Assembly (NCBI RefSeq): GCF_024006985.1
Contig: NZ_JAMXIB010000008.1
Coordinates: 1 to 64,000, forward strand
DNA: 64,000 bases
From: Robiginitalea marina
GTDB lineage: Bacteria; Bacteroidota; Bacteroidia; Flavobacteriales; Flavobacteriaceae
Reading direction: 5' to 3'
Both the position numbers and the translations under genes were made by a program. How positions within the stretch are numbered: the stretch's first letter is position 1; every line of letters begins with the position of its first letter. The notes beneath the pieces are model-generated. The model was not told the DNA's origin. It searched no databases and was given only the letters and a program-made list of their open reading frames with translations. Of the stretch, positions 42,614 to 51,895 are shown piece after piece.

Positions 42614-43951
42614 ATGAAAAAATTCCTGCTTTTCCTTGGGCTGGCCCTGGGGTGCACCGCCCTGCCGGCGCAAACCGACCCCCGTATATATGACATTATC
42701 GAATCGGTATCTGCAGCGCGGATCGGTAACGATATCACCACCCTTGCCGGGTTTGGCACCCGGCACACCCTTAGCGATACGGTTTCCCAGACACGGGGAA
42801 TCGGTGCCGCGCGGCGGTGGATCAGGGCGGAATTTGAAAAAATTTCAGCAACCTGCGGGGGCTGCCTGGAAGTTTTTTACCAGAAAAACCTGGTGAAGGC
42901 CGGGGAAAACCAACGCATCCCGGAAGATGTCTGGGTGGTGAACGTGGTCGCCGTGCAAAGGGGGCAAAAGCATCCGGGCCGTTATGTGATGATGAGCGGC
43001 GATATCGACTCCAGGGTGAGCGATGCCAACGATGCGACTTCCGATTCCCCCGGGGCCAACGACAACGCCAGTGGCATGGCCGGGGTCCTTGAAGCCGCCC
43101 GGGTACTTTCCAAATACCGTTTCGACAACAGCATCGCCTATGTGGGGCTTTCCGGCGAAGAACAAGGGCTCTTCGGCGGCCGGGGCCTGGCAGAATACGC
43201 CCGCGACAATGCCTGGGAACTGATCGGGGTCATCAACAACGACATGATCGGAAATATCCGGGGGGTCGATGGGGTCGTGAGCAACCGGGATTTCAGGATC
43301 TTCTCCGAGCCGGTACCCCCGACTGAAACCGAAAGGGAACGCATGGCCCGACGCTTTTACGGGGGCGAAGTGGATGGGATCTCCCGCCAACTGGCCCGGT
43401 ACATCCATCGGACAACCCGCACCTATATGCCCGGGATGAACCCCATGCTGATCTACCGCCTCGACCGCTTCGGGCGGGGAGGGCACCACCGGCCCTTCAA
43501 CGACCTTGGCTTTGCAGGGGTCCGGATCATGGAGGCCCATGAAAACTATACCCAGCAGCACCAGGATATCAGGGTTGAGGAGGGCATACAATACGGAGAT
43601 CTGCTGGAGTTTGTCGATTTTGGATATGCCGCCAAACTGACCGCGGTCAATGCCATTACCCTGGCCTCCCTGGGGTGGGCGCCCCCGGCGCCTTCCGGGG
43701 TGGAAATCGGCGGGATCGTGGAACCTTCCGCCCGCCTGCGCTGGGAACCCGTACCGGGCGCCAAAGGGTACAAAGTCTACTGGCGCGATACCACCTCCCC
43801 CACCTGGGACCACTTCCGCTATGTGGAAGGGGCCTCAGAAGTGACCCTGGATGGCATCGTTATTGATAATTATTTCTTTGGCGTGGCCGCGGTGGGTGAA
43901 GACGGGCATGAGAGCCCGGTGGTCTTTCCCTCCGGGATCTTCCGCAATTAA
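42614..43951 (+). CDS. Exported M28-family peptidase with C-terminal Fn3-like domain
   Basis: 445 residues. Signal peptide MKKFLLFLGLALGCTALPAQ. The M28 zinc-peptidase core has DSPGANDNASGMAGVLEAARVL (bridging Asp), GLSGEEQGLFGGRG (catalytic Glu and metal Glu), NNDMIGN (Asp) and a late HENYTQQHQD (His). At the usual first ligand position the sequence reads SGDIDSR, where many M28 enzymes have GHxDS, so a metal ligand appears to be Asp instead of His. About residues 350-445 form a fibronectin-III-like module (ARLRWEPVPGAKGYKVYWRD). It probably acts as an aminopeptidase in the periplasm or outside. Confidence 0.88.
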   Translation: MKKFLLFLGLALGCTALPAQTDPRIYDIIESVSAARIGNDITTLAGFGTRHTLSDTVSQTRGIGAARRWIRAEFEKISATCGGCLEVFYQKNLVKAGENQRIPEDVWVVNVVAVQRGQKHPGRYVMMSGDIDSRVSDANDATSDSPGANDNASGMAGVLEAARVLSKYRFDNSIAYVGLSGEEQGLFGGRGLAEYARDNAWELIGVINNDMIGNIRGVDGVVSNRDFRIFSEPVPPTETERERMARRFYGGEVDGISRQLARYIHRTTRTYMPGMNPMLIYRLDRFGRGGHHRPFNDLGFAGVRIMEAHENYTQQHQDIRVEEGIQYGDLLEFVDFGYAAKLTAVNAITLASLGWAPPAPSGVEIGGIVEPSARLRWEPVPGAKGYKVYWRDTTSPTWDHFRYVEGASEVTLDGIVIDNYFFGVAAVGEDGHESPVVFPSGIFRN

Positions 43952-43963
43952 AAAGATGCCCCG

Positions 43964-45301
43964 ATGAAACGCACCGTCTTTTTACTTTCAGGTCTCCTGG
44001 CCCTTTTGCCGGGCTGTTCCACCTCCCCTGAAAAGGCACCTGAGGTAGATTACCAGACGATGCACCTGCCCGAACTGGAGGGGTTTTTTCAACTTTACCA
44101 GAGGCTATTGGAACGCGGGGCCTACCAGGCCCTTGGGGATACCCTCCAGGCGGCCAACCGGGACCTGCAGGCCTCGGAACTCTATGTGGAGGCTGCCCGT
44201 GCCTACTGGAATGCCGGCATGGAGGAAGCCACGGCTTCCATGTTGCACCGGGCTATCGACCGGGGCATGTCGAACCCGAACATCCTGGAAAAAATCGGCG
44301 GGAGGAAGCAGGTGCCCGGGGGCGCCCTGTGGGAGTCCCTGCAAGGAAGGCTTGATTCCATCCGAACGGAGTTGAAACAAGTGTCCAATTTCGAGATGAA
44401 AGCAGGTTCCATGGAACGCTTCTGGCCCTTTTTCGATTCTGCCATGGCCGACACCTCCCGGGCCCGGCAACACCTCAGGGCCTTCGTCCTTTCAGGGCCC
44501 CCGGAAATCAGGGACTTTTATGTGGTACGTTACGGAAGTATAGGCAATATGTACGGGCAGATGATCAATGCCGCCCCGGAATATTACCGGTATCTAAGGG
44601 AACAGTTCAAACCGGACAGCCTCAGGGCCCTGCAACAGACCACCACCCTGTGGATGGAACATTTTCGGGAGGTGTTCCCCGAGGCGGTCTTCCCCAAGGT
44701 ATTCCTGGTGCCCGGGATCCTGAACTCCGGGGGTACCGCAACTGAAATGGGGATGTTCCTGGGGGCAGACATGTACGGCCGCTCCCCCCGGATGCCCACG
44801 GAACAACTCAGCGAATGGCAGGAAGAATCCATCATGACCTTCAGGGACCTTCCCAGAATCACCATCCACGAGTTGATGCATTTCCAGCAAAATTACAGGG
44901 ACACCCTGCGGGAGGGCACCCTCCTTAGCGCGGTCCTGCGGGAAGGCGTATGCGATTTTATGGTAGAGCTGTGCTCGGGGGAACCCCAGGAGAGCGAAAA
45001 CCTGGAATTCCTCGCCGACCGGGGTAACCGCGAATGGATTTTCGGGGAACTACAGCAGGAATTGTTTGAGGAAGACACCTCCAAATGGTTGTATAACGGG
45101 GATATTGAAGACCGTCCAAACGATCTTGGCTATGCCGTGGGCTATCTCATAAGCAAATCCTTCTACCAGGGCCACCCCGATAAAAAACAGGCTGTGAAAG
45201 AATTGCTCACCACAGACGACTATACCCGGATCGTCAGGGGCAGCCGGTATGCCTACCTCCTGGAACGGGAGGGGGCTACCCCCGGGGATCAGGACCTTTA
45301 A
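43964..45301 (+). CDS. Lipoprotein with HExxH metallopeptidase motif (DUF2268-like)
   Basis: 445 residues. Lipoprotein signal MKRTVFLLSGLLALLPGC (lipidated Cys about 18). A helical middle region precedes the zincin motif HELMH at H302 (RITIHELMHFQQNY), with REGVCDFMVELCSG shortly after as a possible third ligand region. The layout resembles the predicted Zn-dependent protease family DUF2268, but substrate and activity are unknown. It lies 12 nt after the M28 gene and 10 nt before the M1 gene, so the three peptidase-type genes probably form one operon. Confidence 0.75.
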   Translation: MKRTVFLLSGLLALLPGCSTSPEKAPEVDYQTMHLPELEGFFQLYQRLLERGAYQALGDTLQAANRDLQASELYVEAARAYWNAGMEEATASMLHRAIDRGMSNPNILEKIGGRKQVPGGALWESLQGRLDSIRTELKQVSNFEMKAGSMERFWPFFDSAMADTSRARQHLRAFVLSGPPEIRDFYVVRYGSIGNMYGQMINAAPEYYRYLREQFKPDSLRALQQTTTLWMEHFREVFPEAVFPKVFLVPGILNSGGTATEMGMFLGADMYGRSPRMPTEQLSEWQEESIMTFRDLPRITIHELMHFQQNYRDTLREGTLLSAVLREGVCDFMVELCSGEPQESENLEFLADRGNREWIFGELQQELFEEDTSKWLYNGDIEDRPNDLGYAVGYLISKSFYQGHPDKKQAVKELLTTDDYTRIVRGSRYAYLLEREGATPGDQDL

Positions 45302-45311
45302 GCAAGGCGTT

Positions 45312-46934
45312 ATGAAACAAAGACTGTTATTTGCCTCCCTCTTGTTGACAGCATTCTGGGGAATCGCACAGGAAACCTATACCCGTCAGGATACGCTCAG
45401 GGGCAGCATCACCCCCGAGCGGGCCTGGTGGGACCTCAACCACTACGACTTATATGTGGAAGTAGACCCCGAAAGCCGGAGCATTACCGGCCGGAATACC
45501 ATCCGATATGAGGTATTGCAGCCCGGAAACCGCCTGCAGGTGGACCTGCAGGAGCCCCTTCGCCTGGAGGCTGCATTCCAGGAAGGCCAGGAACTGGAGG
45601 TGGAAAAAGACGGCAATGCGCACTTCATCCTCCTGGAAAAAGCACAGGATCCCGGAAGCTTCGAGGCAGTGGAAATTCGGTATTCCGGGAAGCCCAGGGA
45701 AGCGGTAAATGCCCCCTGGGACGGCGGGTTTTCATGGAAACAGGACAGCAGGGGCCTGCCGTTTGTGGCCACCTCTTGCCAGGGATTGGGGGCCAGTGCC
45801 TGGTGGCCCAACAAGGACCACATGTACGACGAGGCAGACTCCATGTCGATACGGGTTGAGGTGCCCAAACCCCTGATGAACGTGTCCAACGGAAGGCTAA
45901 AAGAAGTAATCGACAAGGGGGAGACCCGCGTTTTCCACTGGACGGTCAGCAACCCCATCAACAATTACGGGGTAAACGTGAATATTGCCGACTATGCGCA
46001 TTTCGGGGAAACCTACGAAGGTGAAAATGGGGCCCTGGACCTGGACTACTACGTACTGCCTGAAAATTTGGATAAGGCAAAAGAGCAATTCCGGCAGGTT
46101 CCCCTGATGCTGGAGGCCTTCGAGTACTGGTTCGGGCCGTATCCCTTCTATGAAGACAGCTTTAAACTGGTGGAGGTGCCCTATCTCGGGATGGAACACC
46201 AGAGTTCCGTAACCTATGGCAACGGGTACCAGAACGGGTACAGGGGGTATGACCTTTCGGGCAGCGGCTGGGGGATGAAATTCGATTTTATCATTATCCA
46301 CGAGGCGGGCCATGAATGGTTCGCCAACAGCATTACCTACAAGGATATCGCGGACATGTGGATCCATGAAGGGTTCACAGCCTACTCCGAAAACCTCTAC
46401 CTCGATTACCACTTTGGCTCCCGCGCAGCCTCGGAATACGTGGTCGGCACCCGGGCGAGGATCCGCAATGACCGCCCCATCATCGGAACCTACGGGGTAA
46501 ACCGCGAAGGCTCCGGCGACATGTACTACAAAGGGGCCAACATGCTGCACACCCTGCGGATCCTGGTTGAGGATGACGCTCTGTGGCGCAGGGTGCTCCG
46601 GGGATTGAATGAAACTTTCCGCCACCAGACAGTGACCACCGAACAGATCGAAGGCTTCCTCAGCGAGAAGACCGGGAAAGACCTTTCGGCCTTTTTTGAC
46701 CAGTACCTCCGCACTACGCTCATCCCGGTGCTGGAGTACCGGTGGGACGGCGTGGTTTTGCATTACCGGTACCGCGATATTGTCGATGGTTTCGACATGC
46801 CGGTTCGGGTATTCCTCGATGGGGAGGAATCGTGGATTTACCCCACGGCAGCCTGGAAGGAAACTTCCTTTGGCCGCCAACCCGTAACCTTTGAGGTGGA
46901 CACCAACCTCTATGTGATCCCAAGGGGCCTGTAA
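45312..46934 (+). CDS. Exported M1-family aminopeptidase
   Basis: 540 residues. Signal peptide KQRLLFASLLLTAFWGIAQ. The M1 zinc site is intact: HEAGH at H330 (IIHEAGHEWFANS), then 18 residues to the third ligand Glu in WIHEGFTAYSEN. The substrate motif reads YLGMEHQSSVTYGN, a GMEH variant of GxMEN. The proton-donor Tyr lies in DMYYKGANMLH. It trims N-terminal residues from peptides outside the cytoplasm. The start at 45312 was chosen because the signal peptide begins there; the frame is open from 45249 but overlaps the previous gene. Confidence 0.92.
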   Translation: MKQRLLFASLLLTAFWGIAQETYTRQDTLRGSITPERAWWDLNHYDLYVEVDPESRSITGRNTIRYEVLQPGNRLQVDLQEPLRLEAAFQEGQELEVEKDGNAHFILLEKAQDPGSFEAVEIRYSGKPREAVNAPWDGGFSWKQDSRGLPFVATSCQGLGASAWWPNKDHMYDEADSMSIRVEVPKPLMNVSNGRLKEVIDKGETRVFHWTVSNPINNYGVNVNIADYAHFGETYEGENGALDLDYYVLPENLDKAKEQFRQVPLMLEAFEYWFGPYPFYEDSFKLVEVPYLGMEHQSSVTYGNGYQNGYRGYDLSGSGWGMKFDFIIIHEAGHEWFANSITYKDIADMWIHEGFTAYSENLYLDYHFGSRAASEYVVGTRARIRNDRPIIGTYGVNREGSGDMYYKGANMLHTLRILVEDDALWRRVLRGLNETFRHQTVTTEQIEGFLSEKTGKDLSAFFDQYLRTTLIPVLEYRWDGVVLHYRYRDIVDGFDMPVRVFLDGEESWIYPTAAWKETSFGRQPVTFEVDTNLYVIPRGL

Positions 46935-46972
46935 AGGGCCCCGCCCCCCCCGGTGTGTTAAGGGAAGTGCTC

Positions 46973-46999
46973 TTGTTTGTTTTAAAAAGGTTATCTTTG
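46973..46999 (+). promoter_or_regulatory. Promoter of the CDP-alcohol phosphatidyltransferase gene (TTG-N16-TATCTTTG)
   Basis: TTG at 46973-46975, 16-nt spacer, exact TAnnTTTG match at 46992-46999, giving a leader of about 50 nt before the ATG at 47058. Confidence 0.6.
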
Positions 47000-47057
47000 A
47001 ACCTTCCCGGCTGCCTCCCCTGCGCGCTGAAACCAGAACCCGCCCGGGAAGCCCCAA

Positions 47058-47825
47058 ATGTCAAAGCTTCCGGAAAACCAACAATTTTTAGACCTTTCGG
47101 ACTATGGAAGGCCTTTTGGCCGGCAGATCGCTTCCTGGCTGGTCCCCACCCCGCTAACACCCGTACACGTAACCCTTGGATTTGCACTTTGCGGCCTGCT
47201 GGCCATCTTCAGTATCTACCAGCAGCACTACTGGACTGCCGTTTTCTTCCTGGTTCTGAAATCCATCCTGGACGCCGCAGACGGGGAACTGGCACGAATG
47301 CGGAAAACCCCTTCCTATACCGGGCGCTACCTCGATTCTGTAGCCGACATTGGGATCAACCTGTTGCTGATGTACAGCATCTGGCAGGTTACCGACGGAT
47401 CCAAATGGTTCTTCCTGCTGGCTTTTCTGGGCCTGCAACTGCAGGGAACCCTATACAACTACTATTACGCCATCCTTAAAAGACGCTTTCAAGGCGACAC
47501 CACAAGCCGCATTTTTGAACGTACCCCCCCGAAAGCCCTTGCGGGGGAACGCCAGGGCTGGGTAACCTTCCTCTTCCGACTGTACCAGGGGTGTTACGGC
47601 CTTTTCGACCGGGCGATCTACGCCATGGACCGCAAAGCCCCCTCGGCAAAACACCTTCCCAAATGGCTCATGACGGCCGTTTCCACTTTTGGCCTGGGCT
47701 TCCAACTCCTGATGATCGGCTTAATGCTGGCCCTGGGGTTGAAAGACTTCATTTTCCCTTTCTTTATCAGTTATTCCGGGTTTATTTTCATTTTTATCGG
47801 GATCCGCCGCTATATAAATCGCTAA
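47058..47825 (+). CDS. CDP-alcohol phosphatidyltransferase family membrane protein
   Basis: 255 residues with about six hydrophobic segments. The family signature DxxDGxxAR...GxxxDxxxD is complete: DAADGELARMRKTPSYTGRY then LDSVAD (about residues 74-98). It transfers a phosphatidyl group from CDP-diacylglycerol to an alcohol at the inner membrane; the acceptor (serine, glycerol phosphate, inositol or another) cannot be told. It has its own promoter and is unrelated in pathway to the peptidase genes around it. Confidence 0.88.
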   Translation: MSKLPENQQFLDLSDYGRPFGRQIASWLVPTPLTPVHVTLGFALCGLLAIFSIYQQHYWTAVFFLVLKSILDAADGELARMRKTPSYTGRYLDSVADIGINLLLMYSIWQVTDGSKWFFLLAFLGLQLQGTLYNYYYAILKRRFQGDTTSRIFERTPPKALAGERQGWVTFLFRLYQGCYGLFDRAIYAMDRKAPSAKHLPKWLMTAVSTFGLGFQLLMIGLMLALGLKDFIFPFFISYSGFIFIFIGIRRYINR

Positions 47826-47893
47826 ATCTTTTTACCTTTTGGAACGCCGGGTTCCACCCAAAACCCTGCACATAAAAGGTAACGCCATACCCT

Positions 47894-49285
47894 ATGACCA
47901 GGAAACTCCTCCCCTTGATGGCCCTGCTTCTTGCCGGCTGCAAGTCCTCTCCCGAAGCCGTGAGCCAATCGGCCCTGCTGATCCGCAACGTCCAAATTGT
48001 GGATGTGGAAAGGGGTACGGTGGTAGAAAACCAGCAAATCGCTGTGGACTCCGGTAGAATCGTGCAAATCGCATCGCAAATCACACATCCCGAACGCTAC
48101 CCTGTTATCATTGACGGCAAGGGGGCCTATGCGGTCCCGGGCCTTACGGAGATGCATGCCCACATCCCCTCGCCCCCTGTTTCCGAAACGCGAATTGCAG
48201 AAACCCTTTACCTGTACCTCGCCCGGGGGGTCACCACCATCAGGGGCATGCTGGGGCACCCTTATCACCTCGGGCTCCGAGAGCAGGCGAAAAAAGGGGA
48301 AATCCCCAGCCCCAGGATATTTACCTCGAGTCCTTCGCTAAACGGAAACACGGTCAGAACTCCCGAGGAAGCCATGGAAAAAGTACAGCAGTACACCCGG
48401 GAAGGATATGACTTCCTGAAAATCCATCCCGGGATCAACAGGGCCGTTTTTGATTCCCTGGTTGCCGCAGCCCGGCGGGAGGGCATCCCCTTTGCCGGGC
48501 ACGTACCGGTGGATGTGGGGATACGGCACGCCCTGGAAAGCGGGTATGCCAGCATTGACCATGTAGATGGCTACCTGGAAGGCCTGGTCCCCGAAGCCGC
48601 AGGGGTGAAACCGGAAGACAATGGTTTTTTCGGGTTCCGCTTTACGACCCTGGCTGACACCGCTTTTATCCCCGAATTAATGGCGCTTACCCGAAAGCAC
48701 AAGGTTTGGGTCGTTCCCACCCAGAGCCTGTTCGAGCGCTGGTTTGCCCCCACGGAGGCCGACAGCCTCCTCGCCCAGCCCGAAATGAAATACATGCCCG
48801 AAGCCACCCTCGACACCTGGAGGAAAGTCAAAAAGCAATACATGGAAGATCCTTCCTGGGATCCGGAACAATGGAAGGCTTTTGATGCCCTCCGCCTGGA
48901 ACTGATCCGACGCCTGGCCGCAGAAGGCCATGGCCTGTTGCTGGGGTCGGATGCCCCCCAGGTCTTCAATGTGCCCGGCTTTTCCCTGAAACACGAAATG
49001 GCCGGCATGCGCCGGGCAGGCCTGTCACCAACTGAAATCCTTCGGATGGGCACCCTGCACCCGGCACAGTTTTTCGGGCAGGAATCGGAATGGGGCAGCC
49101 TGGAAGAAGGCAAGGCCGCAGACCTGTTCCTGGTCGAAGGAAACCCTTTGGAGGACCTCGGTGCCCTGGAAACCATCCATGGGGTTATGCTCCGGGGCCG
49201 GTGGATCCCCAGGGAAGAACTGGACCGGAAACTCCATGAAATTGCTGCCAACGCTGCATCGGATGATCCCGGGGGTCAGGATTGA
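47894..49285 (+). CDS. Amidohydrolase-family lipoprotein (M38/imidazolonepropionase-like)
   Basis: 463 residues. Lipoprotein signal MTRKLLPLMALLLAGC. The metal-dependent TIM-barrel hydrolase has the HxH motif in GLTEMHAHIPSP, a carbamylated-lysine candidate in YDFLKIHPG, His in FAGHVPVD and SIDHVDGYLEG, and the catalytic Asp in LLGSDAPQVFN. The C-terminal beta-sandwich ends with GKAADLFLVEGNPLEDL. Family members hydrolyse imides, cyclic amides or Xaa-Pro dipeptides. The first of two amidohydrolases flanking a TIM-barrel isomerase. Confidence 0.88.
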   Translation: MTRKLLPLMALLLAGCKSSPEAVSQSALLIRNVQIVDVERGTVVENQQIAVDSGRIVQIASQITHPERYPVIIDGKGAYAVPGLTEMHAHIPSPPVSETRIAETLYLYLARGVTTIRGMLGHPYHLGLREQAKKGEIPSPRIFTSSPSLNGNTVRTPEEAMEKVQQYTREGYDFLKIHPGINRAVFDSLVAAARREGIPFAGHVPVDVGIRHALESGYASIDHVDGYLEGLVPEAAGVKPEDNGFFGFRFTTLADTAFIPELMALTRKHKVWVVPTQSLFERWFAPTEADSLLAQPEMKYMPEATLDTWRKVKKQYMEDPSWDPEQWKAFDALRLELIRRLAAEGHGLLLGSDAPQVFNVPGFSLKHEMAGMRRAGLSPTEILRMGTLHPAQFFGQESEWGSLEEGKAADLFLVEGNPLEDLGALETIHGVMLRGRWIPREELDRKLHEIAANAASDDPGGQD

Positions 49286-49369
49286 GGCCAGGGGCAACAG
49301 GCCGGATGCCGGTTCCCCCAACACCCGTCCGTTATGACAAGAGACCAAAGCAAGAAACCTAACCGTCCT

Positions 49370-50341
49370 ATGAATCGAAAAGACTTTGTGAAAACCACGG
49401 CCCTGGGGACCCTGGGCAGTGCCTTCCTTCCGGGCATCCTGGGGGCAAACCCCTCCGGCGTCAGGGCATTTGAAATGCTCGACACCATCGGGATTCAGCT
49501 GTTTTCCCTACCGAAAATGCTGGAGGCAGACCTCAGGGGTACCCTCGCCATGCTGGCAGAACTGGGGTACGGGGAACTTGAGTTGTTCGGCCCGTATCCG
49601 TTCAGCGCAGCGAGCACTAAGGCCAGTTGGCAACAGCTGATTCCGCTTCTGGGCTTTTCGGGAAGTGGATGTTTCGGGGTTTCCACAGGGGAATTCAAGG
49701 CTATGGCCGGCGACCTGGGCCTGAAAATCCCTTCGCTGCATACAGACCTCGATACCCTTGATCAGCACATGCCTATCCTGGCAGCGGAAGCCCGGGCATT
49801 GGGGGCCACCTACGTGACCCTGCCCCTTATCCCGGCCGAGCGGCGCCAATCCCTGGACGATTACCAAAAGATGGCGGACACCTTTAACCGCATCGGCAAG
49901 TCGGCCCTTGATGAAGGGGTCAGGTTTGCCTACCACAACCACGGATACGGCCTTCAGGAGCAGGACGGTAAAGTTCCGTTCCGGTTGCTCGTCGAAGCCA
50001 CCGATCCGCAGTCGGTCTTCCTGCAAATGGATGTTTTCTGGACTGTTGCCGGCAAGGCAGACCCCACAACCTACCTGAACGACTATGCCGGGAGGTATAA
50101 GCTCATGCACCTGAAGGACATGAAGGAACGAAAATATTTCTCCGGGGACGGGGGTGACCCGGGGCAATGGATGGAGCTCTTCCCCCTGATGGCCTCCGCA
50201 GGAAAAGGCGTTCTGGATCTTCAGGCTATTGTAAAAACAGCCCTTGAGACCGGCGTGGACCACTTTTTCGTGGAGCAGGACCTGGTGGCGAACCCACGGG
50301 AAGCCCTGGGGGAAAGCCAGCGCTACCTCGGGTCGCTTTGA
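49370..50341 (+). CDS. Exported sugar phosphate isomerase/epimerase-like TIM-barrel protein
   Basis: 323 residues. The N-terminus NRKDFVKTTALGTLGSAFLPG resembles a Tat signal (R-K-x-F-V-K instead of R-R). The rest is an AP-endonuclease-2/xylose-isomerase-type barrel: IGIQLFSLPKMLEADLRGTLAMLAELGYGELE near the start, FAYHNHGYGL near residue 188, and MDVFWTVAGKADP. Related exported proteins are common in Bacteroidota and are usually assigned to sugar or inositol metabolism; the substrate is unknown. The start at 49370 is preferred to 49334 because it begins the signal. Confidence 0.85.
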   Translation: MNRKDFVKTTALGTLGSAFLPGILGANPSGVRAFEMLDTIGIQLFSLPKMLEADLRGTLAMLAELGYGELELFGPYPFSAASTKASWQQLIPLLGFSGSGCFGVSTGEFKAMAGDLGLKIPSLHTDLDTLDQHMPILAAEARALGATYVTLPLIPAERRQSLDDYQKMADTFNRIGKSALDEGVRFAYHNHGYGLQEQDGKVPFRLLVEATDPQSVFLQMDVFWTVAGKADPTTYLNDYAGRYKLMHLKDMKERKYFSGDGGDPGQWMELFPLMASAGKGVLDLQAIVKTALETGVDHFFVEQDLVANPREALGESQRYLGSL

Positions 50342-50398
50342 AAAGGCCAGGCGAACCGCGGCGCCCGGATACCCCCGGCCACACTTAAACAATATTCC

Positions 50399-51664
50399 AT
50401 GATCTCGCTGAAACCCCTTTTCCTCCTCCTTTGCCTGACCAGTATCCTCAATGTACTTTCGGCCCAGGTCCTGCTCAAACCACAACAGGTTTTCGACGGA
50501 AATGCCATGCAGCCGGGCTGGGTGGTTTACGTGAAGGATTCCACCATAGCTTATGCCGGGCCGCAGGACCGGTTTCAGGTCCCGGAAGGAACACCTATTA
50601 TGGCCCTGGAGGGAATGACTCTGCTTCCCGGCTTGATCGAGGGCCACTCACATCTGCTGCTGCACCCGTACAATGAGACCTCCTGGAATGACCAGGTGCT
50701 GAAGGAGTCGCCGGCGGAACGGGCCATCCGGGGGAGCGTGCATGCACACAGGTCCCTGATGGCAGGGGTGACCACCCTGAGGGACCTGGGATCCGAAGGT
50801 GCAGGATACGCCGATGTGGCCCTGAAAAAAACCATAGAAACGGGGATTATCCCGGGACCCCGCCTGTTGGTCGCCGGCCCGGCCATAGTGGCTACAGGCG
50901 CGTATGGCCCAAAGGGTTTCCATGAAGGGGTGACAGTCCCCCTTGGGGCAGAACCGGCCAGCGGCGTGGATGGGGTCATTGCCGCAGCGAGGCGACAACT
51001 TGGGGGAGGGGCCGATTTCATTAAAATCTATGCCGATTACCGATGGACCCCAGGGGCTCCGTCACAACCGACATTCCTGCCAGAAGAGCTGGAAGCCATT
51101 GTAGCTGCCGCCCGGAGTGCGGGAAAATATGCTGTGGCCCATGCCAGTACCCCGGAGGGCATGAAACGCGCGGTTCAGGCGGGTGTGGAAACGATCGAGC
51201 ATGGCGACGGGGGTACTGCGGAGGTCTTCCGGATGATGAAGGAAAAAGGGGTGGTCCTCTACCCCACCCTGGCCGCCGGGGATGCTATCGAACGGTATGG
51301 CGGATGGGATGGTATCACGGAATCCGACCGCATCAGCAGGAAAAAGGAAAGTTTCCGCCTGGCACTCGCATCGGGGGTGGCCATAGGATTCGGCGGGGAC
51401 GTTGGGGTATACCCGCATGGGGAAAATTACCGGGAGCTTGAACTCATGGTGGCCTATGGGATGGAACCCCTGAAGGTCCTGCAGGCGGCAACGGCCGTAA
51501 ATGCCCAAACCTTCCACCTCGATCGGCTGGGGCGGATCTGTGCTGGCTTCCTGGCCGACCTGATTGCCGTGCCCGGCGACCCTTCGAAAGATATCCGGGC
51601 GCTGAGGGATGTCCGTTTTGTGATGTTCAATGGCAGGGTAGTCAAGGGAGGTCCCCGGGAATAA
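50399..51664 (+). CDS. Secreted amidohydrolase (Xaa-Pro dipeptidase/imidazolonepropionase-like)
   Basis: 421 residues. Signal peptide ISLKPLFLLLCLTSILNVLSAQ. The amidohydrolase core has LIEGHSHLLLHPYNE (HxH), DFIKIYADYRW (lysine), YAVAHASTPEGMKRA and TIEHGDGGTAEVF (His ligands), and IGFGGDVGVYPHGEN (Asp). It ends with GFLADLIAVPGDPSKD. The nearest characterised group hydrolyses Xaa-Pro dipeptides, which would complement the M1, M28 and S9 peptidases in this window. A C-rich repeat lies downstream of it in sense orientation. Confidence 0.88.
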   Translation: MISLKPLFLLLCLTSILNVLSAQVLLKPQQVFDGNAMQPGWVVYVKDSTIAYAGPQDRFQVPEGTPIMALEGMTLLPGLIEGHSHLLLHPYNETSWNDQVLKESPAERAIRGSVHAHRSLMAGVTTLRDLGSEGAGYADVALKKTIETGIIPGPRLLVAGPAIVATGAYGPKGFHEGVTVPLGAEPASGVDGVIAAARRQLGGGADFIKIYADYRWTPGAPSQPTFLPEELEAIVAAARSAGKYAVAHASTPEGMKRAVQAGVETIEHGDGGTAEVFRMMKEKGVVLYPTLAAGDAIERYGGWDGITESDRISRKKESFRLALASGVAIGFGGDVGVYPHGENYRELELMVAYGMEPLKVLQAATAVNAQTFHLDRLGRICAGFLADLIAVPGDPSKDIRALRDVRFVMFNGRVVKGGPRE

Positions 51665-51746
51665 AGGTCCTTGTCGCCTCAAAAGGGACCGGAGCCGATT
51701 TCTGGCTGTGGATTGGGGTAAAGCACCGGTTTTTTTTAAGGTGGTG

Positions 51747-51794
51747 CCCCCCCTCCCCCAAAATCGAAAATACGCCCCTGCCCTGCAACCTGCA
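51747..51794 (+). repeat. C-rich intergenic repeat, copy B
   Basis: C7, T, C5, then AAAATCGAAAATACGCCC, then CCTGCA and CCTGCACGCAGG. More diverged than copies A and C but with the same order of blocks. It starts 82 nt after the amidohydrolase stop, in its sense orientation. Confidence 0.45.
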
Positions 51795-51895
51795 CGCAGG
51801 AAGGAAAAAAAAAATCAATCGCCCAATACCCCTAAACTCCCAGATTACCTGGCCAGCAGAAAACCCCGGGAGCCTGGAACAGGTTAGCCGGTGCG

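Noticed and set aside
42845-43813. 322-codon frame opposite the M28 peptidase
   Set aside because: Antisense shadow; no recognisable domain and no promoter.
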